From the IMG/VR virus record IMGVR_UViG_3300030104_002016, positions 1-21,152 of that record: a stretch of 21,152 nucleotides of DNA, one strand, 5' to 3'. This stretch comes from a virus. Shown piece after piece: positions 13,569 through 19,782 of this stretch. A program made the position numbers and the translations under genes. Numbering within the stretch: the first letter of the stretch is position 1; every line of letters starts with the position of its first letter. The notes under the pieces are model-generated. The model had not been told where the DNA came from. It searched no databases and saw only the letters and a list, made by a program, of their open reading frames with translations.

Positions 13569-14168
13569 TTAAATACCTCCTGATGCAACAGCCATTTCAT
13601 GAGGCCCAGTTGTATCTAAGGATTGATTAATCACAACAGAGCCAGTAAAAATTTCTCCAAATACAATTTGCACTGGAACACCAGCCCTTCCAGAATTTTG
13701 AATCCCTTGAAATGAAAAAGCTCTTGTTGGGTCGTTATCAATTTCAGGTATTGGAGGTGCAAGCATCTCGTTTAATCCTCGGGCCGCCAAAGTTACTCCT
13801 ATCGCCATCCCAATTTTAGAATATGTAAGACTTTTACCAAAAACCGTTAAGGCTCCAGTCCCTCCAGGGATAAAAAACGAACCAGCTATTAAGGATATGC
13901 CTAAGATTGTTTTGAATAATCCTTTAGCTCCACCGACAACAGGCATGATTTGTATATCTCCTCCACTCATGTTCTGTACTTCATCTTCACCAATTACTGT
14001 GTCGTTGACCTGCACTTTGTAGTGTTGTTTTGCCATGTGTCTTTCAACATCAGGCCAATTAGAAACTAAAAATTGAATAGCTTCTGCAACTGAATTACAA
14101 TTAGCCTCCATTTCCTTCCAACCAAGGAATTTCGCTAAGGGTCCATAGATTTTAATTGTTCTTTTCAT
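13569..14168 (-). CDS. I: Tail tip assembly protein (lambda gpI family), 199 aa
   Basis: The N-terminal 75 residues form a ubiquitin/ThiS-like domain (MKRTIKIYGPLAKFLGWKEM, VAEAIQFLVSNWPDVERHM, GGDIQIMPVVGGAKG). A Gly/Ala-rich hydrophobic region follows (80-140, IPGGTGALTVFG, AIGVTLAARGLNEML). The C-terminal segment has PTRAFSFQGIQNSGRAGVPVQIVFG, the strongly conserved gpI/BppL-type end that precedes gpJ. A GAGG ribosome binding site lies upstream of ATG 14168. It stops 2 nt before gpJ and contains the gpJ ribosome binding site. In lambda gpI is needed for tail tip assembly but is not in the mature virion. The position directly before J confirms the call. Confidence 0.92.
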   Translation of the reverse strand: MKRTIKIYGPLAKFLGWKEMEANCNSVAEAIQFLVSNWPDVERHMAKQHYKVQVNDTVIGEDEVQNMSGGDIQIMPVVGGAKGLFKTILGISLIAGSFFIPGGTGALTVFGKSLTYSKIGMAIGVTLAARGLNEMLAPPIPEIDNDPTRAFSFQGIQNSGRAGVPVQIVFGEIFTGSVVINQSLDTTGPHEMAVASGGI

Positions 14169-14192
14169 TTGCTACGCCTCATTATTATTATT

Positions 14193-14507
14193 CTACTTTG
14201 GATGTAGTAAATACCATTGGGCAGTATCAGGATTAACAATGAAAAAATTTATTCCGATGCTATTGCATGAATTAACATCTCCTTCACTTGGTTGAGGTGA
14301 ACAATCGGGATGGCTATGAAATATACCTGTCACTTCGCCTAAATTGTCGGCAATAATCCAACCATTCGGATCTAATACGAAATTATTAATCTTATCGTCT
14401 GCAATATTTTGGCAAGGCAAATAACTTCGATCATCAACAACAAGCCCACAAGCTTCATAAGGCTTTGATTCAATTGCATGTAATAACGCTTGATTTTTCC
14501 AAGTCAT
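14193..14507 (-). CDS. JAB/MPN+ metalloprotease-like tail protein (N-terminal half of lambda gpK)
   Basis: The chain carries a complete JAMM signature: Glu near the N-terminus (PYEACGLVV), HSHPDCSPQPSEGD with HxH, then seven residues, Ser, two residues and Asp. These are the zinc ligands and catalytic Glu of JAB/MPN+ isopeptidases. Lambda gpK has this domain followed by an NlpC/P60 cysteine-peptidase domain; here the protein ends just after the JAB fold (104 aa), so the NlpC/P60 half is absent. The ATG at 14507 shares one base with the gpL stop (TGATG); a TTG one codon upstream is less likely. Its place between L and I is exactly that of K. It probably processes or scaffolds the tail tip. Intact zinc ligands argue that it is active. 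Confidence 0.9.
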   Translation of the reverse strand: MTWKNQALLHAIESKPYEACGLVVDDRSYLPCQNIADDKINNFVLDPNGWIIADNLGEVTGIFHSHPDCSPQPSEGDVNSCNSIGINFFIVNPDTAQWYLLHPK

Positions 14508-15079
14508 CAAACATAGGCTCCGATACCAGGGAAATCAGTTCTTGTAAATTGTCTTTTTGGTATCTTGACGTTTGTTAAATCAAAGGCACTAACACATTCA
14601 AATTCAACAATTTCTCTATTTTCTATACTTTTGCGATGGATAAAATACACCTCTTGAGGAAGTTCTTGAGTGGGATCTGCATCTGAATTGCCACCGCTAA
14701 AATTAGCTGCATCCAAGTATTTAGCCAACGTCCTTATTCTTGTTAATTTACATTTTTGTAAATCATTACCTGGAGTCGTAGCATTAACGGTCAGCATTAA
14801 TGTTGTGAACGTCCCAAGGATATTACTAACGGTCAAAGTTGGTCTTGCTAATGTTCCTGATGTTTGACCTTTAAAATCAAAACCTGATGCTTGAATAGGA
14901 AACCTTTGATAACTATTTCCTGCCCATACAACCTCTGCATTTGAATGATTAGAACCGTTATGAAAACGGTAAACAGGATCGACAGATGAACCGTGAATTG
15001 ATGAATCCATCGTTAACGTAAACAATTCAATAATTGCTGACGGATTTGTTTTCTGTAATTCTGCAATTGGGATAGGCAT
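14507..15079 (-). CDS. L: Minor tail protein (lambda gpL family), lacking the Cys cluster
   Basis: IAELQKTNPSAIIELFTLTMD, VYRFHNGSN and VVWAGNSYQRFPIQASGFDF are the usual gpL start. GTLARPTLTVSN and TRIRTLAKYLD follow, as in the family. After EFECVSAFDLTNVKIPKRQ the family normally continues into a Cys-rich segment that in lambda gpL binds an iron-sulfur cluster, ending in a conserved FPG motif. Here IPKRQ is followed almost directly by FTRTDFPGIGAYV, so the cysteine segment is missing while the final FPG end remains. Only Cys110 and Cys162 are present. Total length is 190 aa against 232 in lambda. It is coupled to gpM by TAATG and to the JAB gene by TGATG. Confidence 0.9.
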   Translation of the reverse strand: MPIPIAELQKTNPSAIIELFTLTMDSSIHGSSVDPVYRFHNGSNHSNAEVVWAGNSYQRFPIQASGFDFKGQTSGTLARPTLTVSNILGTFTTLMLTVNATTPGNDLQKCKLTRIRTLAKYLDAANFSGGNSDADPTQELPQEVYFIHRKSIENREIVEFECVSAFDLTNVKIPKRQFTRTDFPGIGAYV

Positions 15080-15426
15080 TATGGTTCAAATACTTGTCTA
15101 AAGGTTGCTTGAATTGTTGCCCTGTTGTTATAAGGAATTGTTTTAGTCCAACTATCACAGACCCATTTATAAGAAGTTGATTCATCTGGAGGTGTCCAAC
15201 CAAAACTTTCATTGTCATCTGCGCGACTATTTAAAAAAGTTTCTACTGTGTCTGCGTCTGTTTCTGAGATATTTTGAAAAGTTAAATTCCATTCTTTTGG
15301 ATTTTGATTTAAGCCAAAATCAACCCTCTGCTGATAACCATCGCCAAATTGTGTCATTCGAGTTTTTGGAGAACTTGTTTTTTGTGCTCCATAGCTAGGA
15401 GAAGGACTTGTTGGGAAGTTTGCCAT
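15079..15426 (-). CDS. M: Minor tail protein (lambda gpM family), 115 aa
   Basis: Begins MANFPTSPSPSYGAQKTSSP, with TRMTQFGDGYQQRVDFGLN (about 23-41), the standard gpM block. It continues with KEWNLTFQNISETDADTVETF, the ADDNESFGWTPPDE segment and the WTKTIPYNNRATIQATFRQVF end, all typical of phage minor tail protein M, which joins the tape-measure tip to gpL. Length is normal (lambda 109 aa). The ATG shares the G/A overlap with the tape measure stop at 15426, and the stop overlaps the gpL start (TAATG). Order H-M-L-K-I-J is conserved. Confidence 0.93.
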   Translation of the reverse strand: MANFPTSPSPSYGAQKTSSPKTRMTQFGDGYQQRVDFGLNQNPKEWNLTFQNISETDADTVETFLNSRADDNESFGWTPPDESTSYKWVCDSWTKTIPYNNRATIQATFRQVFEP

Positions 15427-17075
15427 TAGGTTGCGAGTAATCCTCCAGGTCTACGTTGAACGATTAATTCTTGTTGGATTGCTTGAGATATAACCTCGCC
15501 TAATTGTCCCGCCCGATCTGAATCCCCTTGCACTTGTGATTGATTCGCGTCCACGTTAACAACAACAGAAGTATTGCCGCCCCCCTCTACTCCTAAAATT
15601 CCATTACGACGACGTAGGGGTAATATGGCTTCCGCGCCGGCCTCCCCTGCAACTGCAATTCCACCATTAGCCATCATTTTGTAGTGAGGACTATTTATAA
15701 CCCCGCCTTTCGCATAGGCCGTTACATGTTGACCATTTTCAATTACATTACCTTTCGCACTAAATAACCCTTTAAACCAATCAGTCAAAGGCGCTGTGAT
15801 TGTTTGTTGTATCGCAATACGTGCCATCTCCTTGATAATTGTATTAGCTAAATCCTTAAACGCTAATTTGCCTGTCATCACAAAATTCACCAACGTTTCC
15901 TCCATCTTTTTTATTCCTTTAATCACTACATCCGACATTGCCTCGCCAACAGTTTTAATTGAGGCTCTAAAAGTATCAATTTTTGATTTCATTTGTGTAC
16001 CGAAAGTCTTATCTAATTCTTTTCCAAATTTATTTGCTTCAACTGTTCCTTCCGCAAAATATGACGCAGGTGCATTTTCAGTACCTCCAATAATTGAATC
16101 AAAAAGTTCTTTATTAGTTTTAAAACGATTAGCGAAACCTGAACGCCATTCAGCTTTTGTTTCATCCATACCAGTAAAATCACCTTTTACCCACTTGCCA
16201 ATAATTTCCTTTGTCGTTTTTGCAAGTTGTATTAATTCTTCAGCTAACGCAATAGCCCCCATGATGGAAAAAGCAACGCCCCTAATTGCAATTTCGATAA
16301 CTTTAAATAATCCTGCCCAATCTTTTTCACTGTCAAACACATCAGAGAACACACCAACTAATTGGTTTAGCGTTGGCAATAAAGCATCTGCTAATAGTTT
16401 CCTAAACCCATCAAAACCAAAACTCAACTTTGTTAATTGATCATTAAAATATTCTGCGTTCGCTGCAAACCCCTCGCTCGTTTCATAGTTCCACTTTTCT
16501 AGTTCTTCTCGACCTTCATTTAACAAAGGAATTAATTGCGCCCCTGATCGACCAAATATTTCCATTGCAAGCGCCGCCTTTGTTGCCCCGTTAGGCATAT
16601 TTGAAAAACGATCTGCAATATCACCTAAGAGAACCTCAGAACTTTTTAAATTTCCGTCTGAATCTCTAACGCTTATGCCCAATGCTTCATAACTTTCCGA
16701 ATAAGTTTTTATGCCTTGATCTGCTTCTCTTTGTGATTGTGCTAAACGTCTTAAACCCTTTTCAATTGTTGATTGTTCAACCCCTGCTAATTTTCCGGCG
16801 TTTACATAGGCTTGTAGTGAATCCGCCGCAATTCCTGTTTGCCTGCTTAGTTTTCCAAATGCGTCAGCCTGATTTATTGCACCTGTAACAAATCGACTAA
16901 ATGTCCCCGCCGTCAATATCAAGGCCATCGCCTTAAACGCCGTGTTGACGCTTAAGGCTGCCATTCGTACATTCTTCAACCTTCCCTGTAACCCCTGCAT
17001 GGAGTTACCCATTCTTTTTATTGCAGCCTGCCCCGTCGTTTTCGCGGCAATTATCATATCGAACTTAGCCGCCAT
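15426..17075 (-). CDS. Tail tape measure protein (lambda gpH-like), 549 aa
   Basis: The N-terminus is helical and Ala/Met-rich (IIAAKTTGQAAIKRMGNSMQ). A hydrophobic helix with FSRFVTGAINQADAFGKLSR follows, and then the family block TGIAADSLQAYVNAGKLAGV. Central membrane-like helices occur around 255-290. The C-terminal third matches the lambda gpH end: FVMTGKLAFKDLANTIIKEMARIAIQQ (about 390-420), TAPLTDWFKGLF, YAKGGVINSPHYKMMANGG, VAGEAGAEAILPLRR. At about 0.15 nm per residue it predicts a tail near 80 nm, shorter than lambda's. ATG 17075 shares a base with the T-segment stop (TAATG). It is the template for tail length and is ejected with the DNA. Confidence 0.95.
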   Translation of the reverse strand: MAAKFDMIIAAKTTGQAAIKRMGNSMQGLQGRLKNVRMAALSVNTAFKAMALILTAGTFSRFVTGAINQADAFGKLSRQTGIAADSLQAYVNAGKLAGVEQSTIEKGLRRLAQSQREADQGIKTYSESYEALGISVRDSDGNLKSSEVLLGDIADRFSNMPNGATKAALAMEIFGRSGAQLIPLLNEGREELEKWNYETSEGFAANAEYFNDQLTKLSFGFDGFRKLLADALLPTLNQLVGVFSDVFDSEKDWAGLFKVIEIAIRGVAFSIMGAIALAEELIQLAKTTKEIIGKWVKGDFTGMDETKAEWRSGFANRFKTNKELFDSIIGGTENAPASYFAEGTVEANKFGKELDKTFGTQMKSKIDTFRASIKTVGEAMSDVVIKGIKKMEETLVNFVMTGKLAFKDLANTIIKEMARIAIQQTITAPLTDWFKGLFSAKGNVIENGQHVTAYAKGGVINSPHYKMMANGGIAVAGEAGAEAILPLRRRNGILGVEGGGNTSVVVNVDANQSQVQGDSDRAGQLGEVISQAIQQELIVQRRPGGLLAT

Positions 17076-17760
17076 TATTTCTTATCCTTATTTAAAATTT
17101 CAATCGCCTTGATCTCCATAACCTGTAGATCTTCGATAACCGACTTGAGATCATCATACTCGTATAGCTGAGCAATGGCTAATACTGAGTCGTAGCAAAA
17201 ACCTGTAACCTGACCCAACCCGCTAATTCTCCATTGAGTTTGACAACGGATAAATAAATCAAAAGCGTTTAAGTGTTCTGGCCATAAATAAAATTGTTCC
17301 TCTTTCGTTTCAGGCAATACAACGCCGAAGGCTTTCGCGGCTGCCTCTAGCTCATCTTTATTATCTTTATTATTTTTAAAAATATAATCAACCGCCTTTG
17401 TTAGTTTTTTGTTTTCTCTCCTGTAACTGAATCAATATATGTTTTTGCGATTTCAATTCCGACTAATGGTTTTTCAAGTAATTGATCAAAAGCCTCATCA
17501 GTAAAAGGTATTTGTTCATCATTTGCATCTAAAATATCTTTCCAACCAACAACAACTTCTTTAGCAAACTTTCGCGCAGCCTCAAACATTACATCCATTT
17601 TTGTATTCATTAACTTCTTTTGATATGCTTCGATCTTTGATTGTTCTATTCTTTTAAATACACAATAAAAATTTTGCTTTTCATATTTGCCGTTATCAAC
17701 TGGAACTTTTAATTCAATTTTCCATGAATAGGTATCTGATTTGCCAAGGACTAAAGGCAC
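17075..17760 (-). CDS. Tail assembly chaperone GT fusion, made by -1 frameshift
   Basis: The T segment (DUF1799-like, LWPEHLNAFDLFIRCQTQWR, TGFCYDSVLAIAQLYEYD) has no start of its own that makes sense, but its frame is open right up to the end of the G gene. A -1 slip at AAAAAAC (17404-17410), the last two codons of G before its TAA, joins the frames. That gives a product of about 228 aa: 119 from G, then LTKAVDYIFKNNKD and the T domain. This is the lambda gpG/gpGT arrangement, where G and GT hold tail tube subunits on the tape measure. An AGGAG lies 7 nt upstream of the heptamer and may stimulate slippage, as in dnaX. A TTG at 17317 is the only alternative start for T alone. Confidence 0.88.
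17401..17760 (-). CDS. Tail assembly chaperone (lambda gpG role), 119 aa
   Basis: Starts at GTG 17760-17758, which is preceded directly by an in-frame TAA, so no earlier start exists. The product has a beta-rich N-terminus (TYSWKIELKVPVDNGKYEKQNFYCVFKRIE, in two parts around Cys) and an Ala/Lys-rich helical middle (FEAARKFAKEVVVGWKDI). The acidic segment DANDEQIPFTDEAFDQLLEK follows, and the protein ends IAKTYIDSVTGEKTKN. The second half (VVGWKDI, FTDEAFDQLL) is typical of siphophage chaperones. It lies between tail tube and tape measure, the position of lambda G. Recurrent motif copy F is 10 nt before the start codon. It is translated in excess over the GT fusion if slippage is a few percent (inference). 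Confidence 0.88.
   Translation of the reverse strand: MPLVLGKSDTYSWKIELKVPVDNGKYEKQNFYCVFKRIEQSKIEAYQKKLMNTKMDVMFEAARKFAKEVVVGWKDILDANDEQIPFTDEAFDQLLEKPLVGIEIAKTYIDSVTGEKTKN
17404..17410 (-). other. -1 ribosomal frameshift heptamer A_AAA_AAC
   Basis: In the G frame the last codons read ACA AAA AAC TAA, so the X_XXY_YYZ pattern A_AAA_AAC is in perfect phase and immediately before the stop. The -1 frame after it stays open to 17075. Downstream, TATTTTTAAAAATA is a 14-nt palindrome that could form a weak stem; upstream AGGAG could act as an internal Shine-Dalgarno stimulator. Confidence 0.85.
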
Positions 17761-17769
17761 TTAAATTTA

Positions 17770-17786
17770 ATACGTCTAAATATCAG
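17770..17786 (-). promoter_or_regulatory. Recurrent intergenic motif, copy F
   Basis: Minus-strand CTGATATTTAGACGTAT, 12 of 17 positions of the consensus and 14 of 17 against copy D. It sits 9 nt before the GTG of the G gene, the same geometry as copy B and its ATG (CGTAT, about 8-9 nt, start). No other promoter is visible in the 55-nt gap. Confidence 0.45.
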
Positions 17787-17815
17787 GGTAGACCCAATTA
17801 ACAACTAAAGCAATA

Positions 17816-18748
17816 TCAACTAAAAAGTAAAGTGAACTCATCATTGCCACTATTAGGTAAGGCTCTATAAGCAATATCCAACATTTGATAACCCTCGTTC
17901 TCGCCTTGTCCAATTGTTTCTAACTGTGTTTGACCTGCTGTAAATGTAATCTTCGAACCTGTTGTTTGCCCGTGTTGATGAGTCAGGTTCCCTGTTGCTG
18001 TTGAATTAGTAATTTCATAAAAGTTTTTTGTTCCTAGTGCAACCGATTCAATAGAAACACTTCCTGAACTTGCGCGGTCTGTAATCCTGACCTGTTTTGA
18101 ACTTCCTACTAATTCAGAATAGTAAAGATTGTTATTTTGCTCAAAGCTAAATGAACTTAATGCTCCCGCGTAAGAATGCAATTGGAAAGCAGTTGTGTTT
18201 GTACTGTTCGCGACCTTTGGCACTAATTGAGCATAAGTTGGGGTGAGTATCGTTGTTGCAGTTGGCGCGTTATACAATCCTAAAAAGTTAAATACAAATT
18301 TTGGTGTATCGCCTGCCTCTATTTGATATGTAAAACTCCCTCTTGCACCTGTCATTTTATGTAATGATCCATCTATATATATACCAATGGTCAAACTATC
18401 CGCCGTTTCTAAATTGGTCTCTGGGGTGAATGTATTTGTAGAAGCTTGATCATCGTGTACTAAGCCACATCCCAGTAATAGGTCTGTATAGTCAGGCGCG
18501 GTTCCTGCTGTGCCCGACGGAGTAGCCGAAACAGTTAAAGTTAAACTGACATGAGTATTAGTTTGTATAAAAGGTCTAGACCCAAATTTTCCATCAATGG
18601 TATTTCGATCTAACGCCGTTGCCGCTACTGGTTCAATTGAAACTTCAGTCGCTAAGACCGCATCGGTTCCCGCCAATGTAGCCGCCGACGCATAAGAACT
18701 TTCTTTCTTGGCTGCTACCAGCGTCTTCTTTGTTCGTAATACAGCCAT
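17816..18748 (-). CDS. Major tail tube protein, 310 aa
   Basis: The sequence begins MAVLRTKKTLVAAKKESSYASAA and continues with the family block for siphophage/Mu-like tail tubes: TEVSIEPVAATALDRNTIDG (about 33-52), FGSRPFIQTNTHVSLTLTVS, a DYTDLLLGCGL patch near 90, and TIGIYIDGSLHKMTGARGSF (about 119-138). The C-terminal half has VPKVANSTNTTAFQLHSYAG, VRITDRASSG and the YQMLDIAYRALPNSGNDEFTL end. It is all-beta, Thr/Ser-rich and lacks Cys except C94, typical of tube proteins. It lies between the tail terminator and chaperone genes, where lambda V sits. It probably polymerises around the tape measure to form the tube. The upstream gap carries motif copy G. Confidence 0.88.
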   Translation of the reverse strand: MAVLRTKKTLVAAKKESSYASAATLAGTDAVLATEVSIEPVAATALDRNTIDGKFGSRPFIQTNTHVSLTLTVSATPSGTAGTAPDYTDLLLGCGLVHDDQASTNTFTPETNLETADSLTIGIYIDGSLHKMTGARGSFTYQIEAGDTPKFVFNFLGLYNAPTATTILTPTYAQLVPKVANSTNTTAFQLHSYAGALSSFSFEQNNNLYYSELVGSSKQVRITDRASSGSVSIESVALGTKNFYEITNSTATGNLTHQHGQTTGSKITFTAGQTQLETIGQGENEGYQMLDIAYRALPNSGNDEFTLLFS

Positions 18749-18768
18749 CTAACCAAATCAAATTTACG

Positions 18769-18785
18769 ATATGTCTACATATTAA
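18769..18785 (-). promoter_or_regulatory. Recurrent intergenic motif, copy G
   Basis: Minus-strand TTAATATGTAGACATAT, 14 of 17 consensus positions. It is 20 nt before the tail tube ATG. ATATGTAGACATAT within it is nearly palindromic. Confidence 0.45.
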
Positions 18786-18805
18786 ACGAAACTTGGTATT
18801 AAAGC

Positions 18806-19234
18806 TTAGACAGATGCCAAATTATTATTTAATGTCCGATATTGAATTTCATACGAACAGGTAACAATTCCGGCGGGTTGATCTGCGTCAATATTTTCGT
18901 TCGTTGTCGTGGTCAAATAAATATCACTGATCAAATTATTTAAAGTTGCATTAGTCATAATTTTATTATGCAAACTTTCGACAATCGGATCTGCAACTTC
19001 ATCAGGCGTATCACCTCGAACGATTACAGAAATATCAATTGTAAGTGTGTGATCAAGTGTTGCTAGTGAGGTTGTTTGTGTTGCCGTATCATTTGACCAA
19101 GACACCAAAAGAGCCGGACTTTCTGCCCGTGTTAACGCCGTAACCCTTGATCTGTAAATTCTTGTCCCGACTGAAGTAGTACCAGCTAATGCAGCCTTAA
19201 CAGCGTCTAATATGCTTTCTCGTCTCGTTGTCAT
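18806..19234 (-). CDS. Tail terminator / minor tail protein (gpU-like), 142 aa
   Basis: Begins MTTRRESILDAVKAALAGT, then VGTRIYRSRVTALTRAESPALLVSWSND (about 22-49). It continues with TLDHTLTIDISVIVRGDTPDEVADPIVESLHNKI and ends VTCSYEIQYRT. This helix-strand-helix pattern with RESIL...RxYRSR...ESPALLV...D is the usual layout of the gpU-like tail terminators that cap the tail tube and join it to the head. Length is normal for the family (lambda U 131 aa). ATG 19234 shares one base with the stop of the connector gene (TAATG). It is placed just before the tail tube. It could also be annotated as a gpZ-like protein; only one such gene is present here. Confidence 0.82.
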   Translation of the reverse strand: MTTRRESILDAVKAALAGTTSVGTRIYRSRVTALTRAESPALLVSWSNDTATQTTSLATLDHTLTIDISVIVRGDTPDEVADPIVESLHNKIMTNATLNNLISDIYLTTTTNENIDADQPAGIVTCSYEIQYRTLNNNLASV

Positions 19235-19533
19235 TAGACCTTAGATAAAGATACTTGTCGGGTTAGGCCATCAATATTAGCTTCATTTACTCGCACCGTA
19301 TAACTCACATCATTTCCATTCGCATCTTGCACTGTTAATGTATCGCCAAATTTTAAAGAACTAAAATCAGAATCTTTTACGTGTAAAACATAATCAACAG
19401 CTAAAACTTCACCGCCTGCCAAAACTGATGTAGGTTGATCTAAGTAACCACGTCCAACAATAGTTCCAGACTTGACCAATGAAGTCTCATCAACGTTAAA
19501 AATTGCGTCTAGTGAATCAGTCGCTATTGACAT
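19234..19533 (-). CDS. Head-tail connector (lambda FII-like), 99 aa
   Basis: A small beta-barrel-type sequence: DSLDAIFNVDETSLVKSGTI, then ISVAGGEVLAVDYVLHVKD-like strands, DFSSLKFGDTLTVQDANGND (about 56-75), a YTVRVNEANIDGLTRQVSLSKV end. The FGDxLTV...G...YTV...DGLTRQVSL pattern fits FII-type head-tail joining proteins. It lies immediately before the tail terminator in the expected order. ATG 19533 overlaps the preceding gene by 17 nt. FII would sit on the portal/adaptor side of the head and dock the tail; size 99 aa against 117 in lambda. Confidence 0.78.
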   Translation of the reverse strand: MSIATDSLDAIFNVDETSLVKSGTIVGRGYLDQPTSVLAGGEVLAVDYVLHVKDSDFSSLKFGDTLTVQDANGNDVSYTVRVNEANIDGLTRQVSLSKV

Positions 19534-19744
19534 TTGCTTTTACCTTTTTTGTTTTTGATGCAGTTGGTGGAGTTGGAGGTAAAAAAGCCTCTGGCATTGA
19601 ACATTCTTCAACCGATTCTGTTGATTCCTCTGCTTTTTTCATGCGAATTAATATTTCAGCGTCTTTATCACTTACGTCGTAATTTTTGCCAACCTCTAAG
19701 GATTGACCGCTAGCGCTTGTGTTTTTTAATGCTTTGATTTTCAT
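19517..19744 (-). CDS. Small head-region protein (DUF7210-like), 75 aa
   Basis: The N-terminal half, MKIKALKNTSASGQSLEVGK then YDVSDKDAEILIRMKKAEE, is a common small phage head-module fold (KxLKxxxxxGxxLExGxxYDVSDxDAExLIxMxxAE), often placed between capsid and connector genes. The C-terminal half is a Pro/Lys-rich tail (EAFLPPTPPTASKTKKVK). The start ATG 19744 lies 3 nt after the T-tract of the terminator at 19748-19773, with no Shine-Dalgarno sequence, so translation initiation should be weak. The position corresponds to FI in lambda, but the two sequences do not look alike. Role in head completion is inferred from place. Confidence 0.75.
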   Translation of the reverse strand: MKIKALKNTSASGQSLEVGKNYDVSDKDAEILIRMKKAEESTESVEECSMPEAFLPPTPPTASKTKKVKANVNSD

Positions 19745-19747
19745 AAG

Positions 19748-19773
19748 AAAAAAAAGGGGCCGTTTCCGACCCC
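19748..19773 (-). terminator. Strong intrinsic terminator after the capsid gene
   Basis: On the minus strand GGGGTCG-GAAA-CGGCCCC (19773-19756) is a 7-bp stem with a GNRA tetraloop, followed by eight T (19755-19748). It lies 10 nt after the capsid stop and 3 nt before the next start codon. It should reduce transcription of the tail genes relative to capsid unless antitermination acts. Confidence 0.85.
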
Positions 19774-19782
19774 CCGATTTAG

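Noticed and set aside
15796-16440. 214-codon open frame on the plus strand inside the tape measure gene
   Set aside because: Antisense to a helical, Ala-rich conserved gene; this composition gives long open complementary frames by chance, and no promoter or ribosome binding site supports it.
10030-17782. CTAAATA strings as T4-type late promoters
   Set aside because: They occur within the recurrent motif in both orientations, and a lambda-type siphovirus lacking visible T4 late-transcription genes is not expected to use them.
17761-17815. GGGTCTACCC dyad near the G gene as a terminator
   Set aside because: Short stem, no T-tract, and it lies within a continuous late operon.
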